Positions 1 through 5,141 of a stretch of 5,141 bases of DNA are shown in pieces. Numbering within the stretch: position 1 is the stretch's first letter; every line of letters begins with the position of its first letter. The stretch is from Omnitrophica bacterium GWA2_52_8 (GTDB lineage: Bacteria; Omnitrophota; Omnitrophia; Omnitrophales; Aquincolibacteriaceae). The notes below the pieces were generated by a model that saw only the letters and a program-made list of their open reading frames with translations, was not told the DNA's origin and made no database searches. The position numbers and the translations under genes were made by a program. The DNA lies in the NCBI GenBank assembly GCA_001804025.1, contig MHFC01000145.1, positions 5,775 through 10,915 of the forward strand. Direction: 5' to 3'.

Positions 1-1
1 T

Positions 2-955
2 GAGAATCCTTTTTTGAGCACGACGCTGTCAGCTGAAGTCTGTGAGAATTTAAAAACGAAATCTCCGTCAGAATTTGAATGCATCAATCTCGGTGTCAGC
101 GCAACAGGGCCGGCTCAATATTTATACCGTTTGAAGAATATTGGGCTGCGGCTGCAGCCGGATATTGTTTTGCTGTTTTTGTTCGAGGGAAACGATTATG
201 TTGACCGGGAATTGCGCGCTTTTCCATGGCCGCTCATCGCAGAGCGTCCGCTTCCGTCATTGCTTGGATTTGGCCTGCCCCGCTTGACCTGGCTGCTTGT
301 CCATCGCCTGCGGTTATCTGAGTTTGGCCGAGGAAGTAAACAATTGCCGGATGAGTTTCGCTGGTTAAAAGCGATTGCGAATATGCCTTATGAGCGGGGG
401 GTTGCGGAATTAAGTGAGCACATGAAAAAAAACTATTTTCCACAGATGCAAACTTCGGATATCGAGTCCATTCTTAGGCGGGGAGGCCCTCTCTTTTGGC
501 AGGAGTTAAGCGTTCGGAATCAAGATCAGGAATTTTTACAGGCGTGGCAAATAAGGTTAGTTCTCAAAAGAGCTCTCGAGAAGCCTTATGAGTATCAAGT
601 TTCCAAGGCGGCAAAAGCGACCGGAAGCTATCTTGAGGCCGTACGGGATATCCTTCAAAAAGCAAACGTTCCGCTGGCAGTGTTTTTTATTCCGATGGCG
701 GAAAACGTTGATCTTGCCTACCGTGAATTTTGGGCGCCTTGGTATGAGGGGAAAACGGAACCGTCTTTAAGCGAGATTACAGAGTTTTTGAAAGTGAAGC
801 TTGCGCAGGAAGAGACGCCGGCGATTAATCTCACCGATGTTTTAAAGGGTATTCCGGACACCTACCGCAAATTTGACGGGCACTGGAACGAAAAAGGGCA
901 GCAAATCGCTGCCGGCAAAATTGTCAAATATCTGGAACAAGCCGGGGTGAATTAA
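2..955 (+). CDS. SGNH/GDSL-type hydrolase or O-acyl transfer protein, 5'-truncated
   Basis: The frame is open from the first bases of the window (E-N-P-F precedes the TTG at 14), so the real start and the GDS nucleophile block lie upstream; the TTG at 14 is unlikely to be the true start. Counting from that TTG as residue 1, three blocks fit the SGNH fold: GVSATGP at 27-33 (the block II glycine region), EGND at 58-61 after the strand PDIVLLFLF (block III, GxND), and FDGHWNEKG at 287-295, whose D288 and H290 match the catalytic Asp-x-His block V. Between blocks III and V lie about 225 residues, long for the fold, with a hydrophobic stretch near 79-100 and mostly helical-looking sequence. SGNH proteins of this kind in glycan clusters often add or remove O-acetyl groups; that role is inferred from context. 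Substrate and location (periplasmic or membrane-anchored) cannot be judged without the N-terminus. The stop lies one base before the next start. Confidence 0.82.
   Translation, partial: ENPFLSTTLSAEVCENLKTKSPSEFECINLGVSATGPAQYLYRLKNIGLRLQPDIVLLFLFEGNDYVDRELRAFPWPLIAERPLPSLLGFGLPRLTWLLVHRLRLSEFGRGSKQLPDEFRWLKAIANMPYERGVAELSEHMKKNYFPQMQTSDIESILRRGGPLFWQELSVRNQDQEFLQAWQIRLVLKRALEKPYEYQVSKAAKATGSYLEAVRDILQKANVPLAVFFIPMAENVDLAYREFWAPWYEGKTEPSLSEITEFLKVKLAQEETPAINLTDVLKGIPDTYRKFDGHWNEKGQQIAAGKIVKYLEQAGVN
944..950 (+). promoter_or_regulatory. Ribosome binding site for the first GT2 gene
   Basis: GGGGTGA lies 6 bases before the ATG at 957, inside the last codons of the SGNH gene. It is the best-spaced Shine-Dalgarno-like match in the window. 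A second ATG follows directly at 960, so initiation at either would give almost the same protein; the spacing slightly favours 957. Confidence 0.5.
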
Positions 956-956
956 G

Positions 957-1862
957 ATGATGACAAACGTACAAAAAATAAATTGGCCGCGAATCACGGT
1001 CGTTACGCCCGTTTATAACCATGCGCGTTATCTGGAAAGCGCAATTCTATCCGTAGTGACGCAGGGATATCCGAACTTGGAACATATCGTCATCGATGGA
1101 GGTTCCACGGACGGTACCCTTGATATAATAAAAAAGTACGAGTCTCGCTTTTACCGTTGGGTGAGCGAACCAGACGGCGGAATTTTTGACGCTATGAATA
1201 AGGGGTTTTCCTGGTCTACGGGCGAGATTATGGGGTACGTCGGTGGAACGGATCTGCTTCATGCCGGGGCCCTCCGGACCGTCGGCAGTATTTTTTCGGC
1301 TTTTCCGGAAGTGGAATGGCTGACGGGACACCCGACGGGTCTTAGCGAAGACGGAATGACGGTTACGGTTCCTGCAAAAGTTCCCCGGTGGTCCCGGACA
1401 AGATTTTTGATGGGCGCCAACCAGCACATTCAGGCGGAATCGACCTTTTGGCGCCGGAGCCTATGGCAGAGGGCCGGAGGAAACTATGATTTCTCTCTCA
1501 AAAGCGGCGGAGATTTTGAACTTTGGGCACGTTTTTTTCGGCATGCGCGGCTTTATTCCGCATGCGCACTGATCGGAGGGTACCGCGACCATTCTGATGC
1601 GGACGGAAAACGGAACCAGAAGCGGATTAAACAGATTCATGACAACGTTATTGAACAGGAATGTAAAAGAATTGTCTCCGCGCATGGATGGCTGATAAGT
1701 ATTTTCCGGGCCTTTGGAAAAATTATTTTAAAAATTCCAAAAATAAGGGGTGTCTGGCTGTTTTTTGTCCGTAAGGCACTTTATGAAATGCCCGGGCCGG
1801 ATCTGGCGCCCTTGATCGCTTATGACTACAATTCCGGCAATTGGCAAATGAAAAGCAAATAA
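957..1862 (+). CDS. GT2 family glycosyltransferase with altered DxD motif
   Basis: A 301-residue, complete GT-A fold glycosyltransferase. The N-terminal nucleotide-binding half reads WPRITVVTPVYNHARYL (10-26), then VIDGGSTDGT (45-54) and SEPDGGIFDAMNKG (70-83), all hallmarks of GT2 enzymes. The metal-binding site, usually NSDD or similar in this subfamily, reads GGTD here (96-99): the second Asp (D99) is kept but the first is Thr. The acceptor half carries QAESTFWRRSLWQRAGG (159-175) and GGDFELWARF (184-193), where D186 matches the catalytic base. The C-terminal 245-276 is a basic, amphipathic and hydrophobic stretch that could hold the protein on the inner membrane. It probably transfers one sugar from a nucleotide donor to a lipid-linked glycan; donor and linkage are unknown. 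Its closest relative in the window is the next gene, which shares the motif order and an ALRTVG segment after the DxD site. The altered motif leaves activity open. Confidence 0.9.
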   Translation: MMTNVQKINWPRITVVTPVYNHARYLESAILSVVTQGYPNLEHIVIDGGSTDGTLDIIKKYESRFYRWVSEPDGGIFDAMNKGFSWSTGEIMGYVGGTDLLHAGALRTVGSIFSAFPEVEWLTGHPTGLSEDGMTVTVPAKVPRWSRTRFLMGANQHIQAESTFWRRSLWQRAGGNYDFSLKSGGDFELWARFFRHARLYSACALIGGYRDHSDADGKRNQKRIKQIHDNVIEQECKRIVSAHGWLISIFRAFGKIILKIPKIRGVWLFFVRKALYEMPGPDLAPLIAYDYNSGNWQMKSK

Positions 1863-1874
1863 CCCTGTGATGTC

Positions 1875-2897
1875 ATGAGATGCCCATCCTTAAAAGATCT
1901 TCCCGCGCCGCCGGCTGGTAAAACTGGCTGGCCCTGGACGGAGGAAACGCCCTTTCCATCAGATGAAAATCCGCAGGGTTTCGTTTGGCCAAAAATCAGC
2001 ATCGTCACACCCAATTATAACTTCGGAGACTTTATCGAAGAAACGATCCGGTCGGTCTTGCTGCAAGGTTATCCGGATCTTGAGTTTATCATCATCGATG
2101 GCGGGAGTTCGGATAATAGCGTTGAAATCATAAAAAAGTATGCTCCTTGGATTGCTTATTGGAGCAGTGAACCAGACGAATGCCAAGCCGCCGCAATTAA
2201 CAAGGGCATAAAACATTGCACGGGTCAAATATTTAATTGGATTTGCTCTGACGATATATTGTTTAAGATGGCGTTGAGAACTGTCGGTGAAGCTTTTTCA
2301 ATAAATCAGCCAGATCTTATAATTGGGAGGCATATTCACCGTTATCAGGATAAACCCGGTGAAATTATGGAATGGCGGCCTAGTTGGCCAAAAAAAATAT
2401 TTGATTTTATTATAGGGCAACAAGGGATGTTCAAAATTGCTCAGCCAGCAACTTTCCTGAACAGTAAATTATTTAAGCAATATGGATTATTGCGAGACGA
2501 TATAAGAAATGGGATGGATTGGGAGTTTTATCTTCGATTGATGGCCTTGCCAGCGACGCCATTAACAATTCATATTAGTGATTCTGTTTTAGCGCAAACG
2601 TTATTACATCCCCAAAGCAAATCGATCAAGGATCATAGATCATTATTAGAAATTGACCGAATTAAATGTCTGAATCTGTATTTCAAATATCTTAATTGGT
2701 TCGAACGCATTGGGCTTCATTGGCATTGCTTCCAGTGGAAGGCTTATATCAAGGTATTTGAATTGCAAATAAAGGGACATGATACAGTTTCGGGGTTACT
2801 GCTGATGGGCATAAAATCTCCATGGATTTTTCTCAGCCGTTTTTATCTTGGGGCACTGAAGATAAAAATATTTTCAAGACGGCAAGTTAAAGGATAA
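1875..2897 (+). CDS. GT2 family glycosyltransferase with Pro/Trp-rich N-terminal extension
   Basis: A 340-residue, complete GT2 enzyme. Residues 1-38 form an extension (MRCPSLKDLP, then PPAGKTGWPWTEE) that I recall as recurrent at the N-terminus of one GT2 subfamily, which supports the ATG at 1875; the only in-frame codons between it and the upstream stop are CCC, TGT, GAT and GTC. The catalytic domain follows: WPKISIVTPNYN (38-49), IIDGGSSDNS (73-82), SEPDECQAAAINKG (98-111), a canonical SDD metal site (125-127), AQPATF (189-194) and GMDWEFYLRL (213-222) with D215 as likely catalytic base. Residues 305-333 are hydrophobic and basic, suggesting peripheral membrane contact. The gene starts 12 bases after the previous stop, in the same frame, with no good Shine-Dalgarno sequence, so coupled translation is likely. 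GC content falls from about 55% at the 5' end to about 37% after position 2220, with many TTA and ATA codons. Role: a sugar transfer step in glycan repeat-unit assembly; donor unknown. Confidence 0.91.
   Translation: MRCPSLKDLPAPPAGKTGWPWTEETPFPSDENPQGFVWPKISIVTPNYNFGDFIEETIRSVLLQGYPDLEFIIIDGGSSDNSVEIIKKYAPWIAYWSSEPDECQAAAINKGIKHCTGQIFNWICSDDILFKMALRTVGEAFSINQPDLIIGRHIHRYQDKPGEIMEWRPSWPKKIFDFIIGQQGMFKIAQPATFLNSKLFKQYGLLRDDIRNGMDWEFYLRLMALPATPLTIHISDSVLAQTLLHPQSKSIKDHRSLLEIDRIKCLNLYFKYLNWFERIGLHWHCFQWKAYIKVFELQIKGHDTVSGLLLMGIKSPWIFLSRFYLGALKIKIFSRRQVKG
2221..2880. other. AT-rich segment within the second GT2 gene
   Basis: A hand count gives about 245 G+C in these 660 bases (37%), with 60-base rows as low as 25%. 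Stretches of the preceding gene reach 55-60%, and the start of this same gene (1921-1980) is about 55%. Nine TTA leucine codons occur from about 2467 to 2800, whereas I see only one in the whole first GT2 gene. The reading frame is uninterrupted. The change may mark a recombination join or a region of separate ancestry; relaxed selection on the acceptor domain is an alternative. Confidence 0.5.
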
Positions 2898-2899
2898 TG
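2889..2899 (+). promoter_or_regulatory. Stop-start overlap and close Shine-Dalgarno at the GT2/GT4 junction
   Basis: The upstream TAA (2895-2897) shares its last A with the downstream ATG (2897-2899), giving TAATG. AAAGGA at 2889-2894 lies only 2 bases before the ATG, closer than usual for a Shine-Dalgarno sequence, so start selection probably depends on the ribosome terminating on the upstream gene. A stop codon at 2888-2890 in the downstream frame rules out an earlier start. Confidence 0.6.
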
Positions 2900-4240
2900 C
2901 CCAAAATAATTCATATTCCCTTTGTTTATTTCCCAGATGCGCGGGCAGCGGGCGTTGAGGTCTACGTTCAGTCTCTTTGTCATCATTTGCAGCAAATGGG
3001 GTTTGATAATGTCATCGCAGCTTTAGGGGAAACGGACCAGGTCTATGATTACGAAGGCATTAAGGTATACCGCTATTCTCTGCCGCAGGCAGAAAAATCA
3101 CTGAGCGAAATTTATGGAGAAGGATCAAAAATTGCTGCAGACAAGCTGGAGCGGATTCTGCAGTTTGAAAATCCCGATCTGGTCCATATTCATGCTTACG
3201 TCCGCAGAGCCGCATTGCAGCAGGCCCGGACCATCAAGCAAAAGAAAATACCGCTGATCTTTACTTATCATGGTGCTAACGTATCGTGCCCCCGGGCATC
3301 CTTGCTCCGGTGGGGAAAAGAAATCTGTAACGGAATTTTGAAGTCCATGACTTGCACGCAGTGTTATTTGCAAAGTTTGGGTGCCGGCCGTTTGGTTTCT
3401 TTTGGTTTTGGAATTTTACCCCCGGTGCTGACCCGTTATATCGGGAAATCCGGACTGAAAGGGGACGTTTTTACGGCCATACAGATGAGAGGTTTGATCG
3501 AAAGTTTTCAGTTGAATCTCCGGGAGTTTTTTGATCTTGCGGACCATTTTGTTGCACCGGCGCGATGGGTTTACCAATTACTCGTTTCAAACAATATTGC
3601 CGCAGAAAAAATCAGCCTTGTTCCCCACGGGTCGGTTTTTGAAGGAAATTTTGAGGCGGACATCGCGGATCCCGGGAAACCGGTTTCAGAAAACGCCATA
3701 AAAAATAAAATCCGGCTTGCTTTTTTTGGCCGGCTGCATCCCTGTAAAGGACTGGATCTGTTGACTGGTGTTTTTTATGATCATCCGGATTTGGAAATGG
3801 AACTGCATATTTACGGTATTCAAGGTCCGGATGCGGGTTATCAGTATGGAGACATGTTAAAACGCGCCTCGTCCGGAGATTCGAGAATCAAGTTCCATCC
3901 TTGCGTCAGTCATCCGGAGATGAAAAAAATAATGTCAGGGTATGATGCGATTGTGGTTCCTTCCCAGTGGATGGAGACAGGACCGATGATCATTCTGGAA
4001 GCCTTTTCAGCAGGGGTTCCTGTCATTGCCTCAAAGTTGGGAGGGGTTCTCGAAATTGTAGAACATGACAAAACGGGGTTTTTGATTGACCCGTTTTCTG
4101 CCGAGGAGTGGTACCAGACTTTAAAAAAGATTCAGGCGGATTCCCAGATGCTCCGAAACGTTCGCCGCCGGATCAAATGCCCTAGAACCATGATGCAAGT
4201 CAGTACCCAGATGGTGGAAATTTATAAAAAGCATTTATGA
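2897..4240 (+). CDS. GT4 family glycosyltransferase with four-cysteine cluster
   Basis: A 447-residue, complete GT-B fold enzyme. The N-terminal Rossmann domain opens with KIIHIPFVYFPD and the glycine loop AAGVEVYV (17-24), and continues through NPDLVHIHA (92-100) and IFTYHG (121-126). A cysteine cluster follows: C131, C144, C153 and C156, spaced C-x12-C-x8-C-x2-C. The linker HFVAPARWV leads to LVPHG (241-245). The C-terminal donor-binding domain has FFGRLHPCKGLD (276-287; R279 and K284 are the usual donor-phosphate contacts) and METGPMIILEAFSAGVPVIAS, in which E360 and E368 form the EX7E motif of retaining GT4 enzymes. The end, MVEIYKKHL, looks natural for the family. There is no signal peptide or membrane span, so a cytoplasmic or peripheral membrane site is expected. 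It overlaps the previous stop by one base. The next gene is a paralogue aligning from the first residues. It probably adds one sugar to a lipid-linked glycan; the donor is not predictable. Confidence 0.93.
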   Translation: MPKIIHIPFVYFPDARAAGVEVYVQSLCHHLQQMGFDNVIAALGETDQVYDYEGIKVYRYSLPQAEKSLSEIYGEGSKIAADKLERILQFENPDLVHIHAYVRRAALQQARTIKQKKIPLIFTYHGANVSCPRASLLRWGKEICNGILKSMTCTQCYLQSLGAGRLVSFGFGILPPVLTRYIGKSGLKGDVFTAIQMRGLIESFQLNLREFFDLADHFVAPARWVYQLLVSNNIAAEKISLVPHGSVFEGNFEADIADPGKPVSENAIKNKIRLAFFGRLHPCKGLDLLTGVFYDHPDLEMELHIYGIQGPDAGYQYGDMLKRASSGDSRIKFHPCVSHPEMKKIMSGYDAIVVPSQWMETGPMIILEAFSAGVPVIASKLGGVLEIVEHDKTGFLIDPFSAEEWYQTLKKIQADSQMLRNVRRRIKCPRTMMQVSTQMVEIYKKHL

Positions 4241-4257
4241 GTTATCTTCATCCGTGA
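4237..4257 (+). other. Six-codon mini-ORF bridging the two GT4 genes
   Basis: An ATG at 4237 overlaps the stop of the first GT4 gene (ATGA). It reads M-S-Y-L-H-P and stops at TGA 4255-4257, which in turn overlaps the GTG start of the second GT4 gene (GTGA at 4254-4257). No clear Shine-Dalgarno sequence precedes the GTG. The arrangement could let ribosomes relay by stop-start overlap across the 13-base gap, but so short an ORF can easily arise by chance. Confidence 0.25.
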
Positions 4258-5141
4258 AAATTATACACATCCCTTACACGTATTATCCTGATCCGATCGG
4301 CGGGACGGAAATTTATGTCAGTAGCCTTTCGCAGGAACTTGCGAAGAGCGGAATCAAAACAGTTATTGTAGCTCCTGCCGCCAAGGGCGGTCAGTATGTT
4401 CATGAAGGGCTCCGCATTGTCCGGTTTCCAGTTGTTTCCCGGAAAAAATTGGAGGAAGTCTATGGAGAAGGAAATGATGAGGCTGCGAATAATGTTGTTG
4501 CTTTGATCGAACATGAAAATCCTGACATTCTTCATCTGCATTCTATTACGCCGGCGGTTTCTTTAAACCTTGTTCGAAAAGTCAAAAAGCGCGGAATTCC
4601 CGTATTCCTTACCTATCATACACCGACCATGTCCTGTATCCGCGGCAGCCTGCTTCTTTTTGGTAAAGGAGAATGTGACGGAGTACTTGATTTCGATCGA
4701 TGCACTGTCTGTCATTTGCATGGACTCGGACTGCTCAAGTGGCAAGCAAAGTGTGTTGGGTTGATTCCTGCTGGCATTGGACGGAATTTTGCGAAAGCGG
4801 GTTTGCAGGGAGGGGTATGGACGGCTTTAAGGATGAAGTCGGAAATCCAGAATTATCATAGGGCGTTAGACCGGCTTTTCGGGTGCATCGATAAGTTTAT
4901 TGCCCCGTGTCATTGGACCTATGAGTTGCTGATTCGGCTAAAGGTCCCGCCTGATAAAATTCATCTTGTTCCTCACGGTATTCAAGTCCCGCAGGAACCC
5001 CGTGGGAAAAAAATAATTTCAAAAACGGATAAATGCCGGCTTGTTTTTTTAGGCAGGCTTCATTCCTTTAAAGGGTTGTCCATTGTGCTTGAAGCTTTAA
5101 GGCAGGTCCCGAATCTTAACGTTGAGTTTCATGTTTTTGGA
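4254..5141 (+). CDS. GT4 family glycosyltransferase, GTG start, 3'-truncated
   Basis: The frame from the GTG at 4254 stays open for 296 codons to the end of the window, so the C-terminal part is missing. The start is set by alignment with the preceding protein (KIIHIPYTYYPD against KIIHIPFVYFPD) and by the absence of any ATG, GTG or TTG closely upstream in frame. Motifs in order: the canonical glycine loop PIGGTEIYV (14-22), YGEGND (70-75), NPDILHLHS (89-97), FLTYHT (118-123), a cysteine cluster C128, C141, C150 and C153, KFIAPCHWTYELL (214-226), LVPHG (238-242) and VFLGRLHSFKGL (264-275) at the start of the donor-binding domain. The EX7E motif would lie beyond the window. It is a clear paralogue of the upstream GT4 gene, with nearly the same motif order and cysteine spacing but diverged sequence, so it probably makes a different linkage in the same glycan. 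It follows after 13 bases without an evident Shine-Dalgarno sequence, suggesting coupled translation. Confidence 0.92.
   Translation, partial: MKIIHIPYTYYPDPIGGTEIYVSSLSQELAKSGIKTVIVAPAAKGGQYVHEGLRIVRFPVVSRKKLEEVYGEGNDEAANNVVALIEHENPDILHLHSITPAVSLNLVRKVKKRGIPVFLTYHTPTMSCIRGSLLLFGKGECDGVLDFDRCTVCHLHGLGLLKWQAKCVGLIPAGIGRNFAKAGLQGGVWTALRMKSEIQNYHRALDRLFGCIDKFIAPCHWTYELLIRLKVPPDKIHLVPHGIQVPQEPRGKKIISKTDKCRLVFLGRLHSFKGLSIVLEALRQVPNLNVEFHVFG

Noticed and set aside
14..16. TTG as the start of the SGNH gene
   Set aside because: The frame is open upstream to the window edge and the protein would lack the GDS block I expected of the family, so the gene is better read as truncated by the window.
1047..1427. 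126-codon minus-strand open frame opposite the first GT2 gene
   Set aside because: It lies wholly antisense to a well-supported GT2 coding region, its translation shows no recognisable domain, and it is explained as a shadow of the sense codons.
2390..2397. Run of eight A residues forming a possible A-AAA-AAA slippery site in the second GT2 gene
   Set aside because: The frame continues normally with intact downstream GT2 motifs, and no meaningful product or stimulatory structure is evident in the alternative frame.
3721..3727. T run as a possible terminator
   Set aside because: It is inside the GT4 coding region, encodes the conserved FFGRL strand, and has no preceding GC-rich hairpin that I could see.
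4248..4745. Minus-strand open frames opposite the start of the last gene, and a 64-codon plus-strand frame at 4570-4764
   Set aside because: The continuous GTG-initiated GT4 frame through this region, with clear motifs and a paralogue upstream, accounts for the sequence; these are shadow frames.
1..5141. Defence system, mobile element, CRISPR array, tRNA or riboswitch
   Set aside because: I saw no repeat arrays, terminal inverted repeats, transposase or integrase motifs or structured RNA signatures; tightly packed glycan-assembly genes fill the window.

Overview
The window is a gene-dense stretch from the inside of a bacterial surface-polysaccharide (O-antigen, capsule or exopolysaccharide) assembly cluster. 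All five genes lie on the + strand and are separated by 1, 12, -1 and 13 bases, so they very probably form one operon; both ends of the window cut through genes. Nothing in it points to RNA genes, mobile elements, CRISPR arrays, terminators or internal promoters, and no stretch of 300 bases lacks a gene.

Layout: (1) positions 2-955, the C-terminal part of an SGNH/GDSL-type hydrolase or acyl-transfer protein whose N-terminus lies upstream of the window; (2) 957-1862, a GT2 glycosyltransferase with an altered metal-binding motif; (3) 1875-2897, a second, related GT2 glycosyltransferase with a Pro/Trp-rich N-terminal extension and an AT-rich second half; (4) 2897-4240, a complete GT4 glycosyltransferase; (5) 4254-5141, a second GT4 glycosyltransferase, paralogous to the previous one, starting with GTG and running off the 3' end. 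Gene 5 is easily overlooked because it has a GTG start and no stop in the window.

A likely joint role (inference) is that the four glycosyltransferases add successive sugars from nucleotide-sugar donors to a lipid-linked repeat unit at the cytoplasmic face of the inner membrane, while the SGNH protein adds or removes an O-acyl group on the glycan. Donor sugars and linkages cannot be read from the sequence. The order GT2-GT2-GT4-GT4, with each pair visibly homologous, suggests growth by tandem duplication or stacking of related cassettes.

Organism: base composition is moderate overall (roughly 45-50% GC in most stretches counted by hand, higher in gene 2 and lower in the second half of gene 3). 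The gene types fit a Gram-negative bacterium (proteobacterial, deltaproteobacterial-like or a candidate-phylum lineage), but nothing here fixes the taxon. This is mostly ordinary accessory glycan biosynthesis. The points worth a second look are a matched four-cysteine cluster in the two GT4 enzymes, the substituted DxD motif of gene 2, the composition break inside gene 3, and the overlapping mini-ORF at the gene 4/5 junction.
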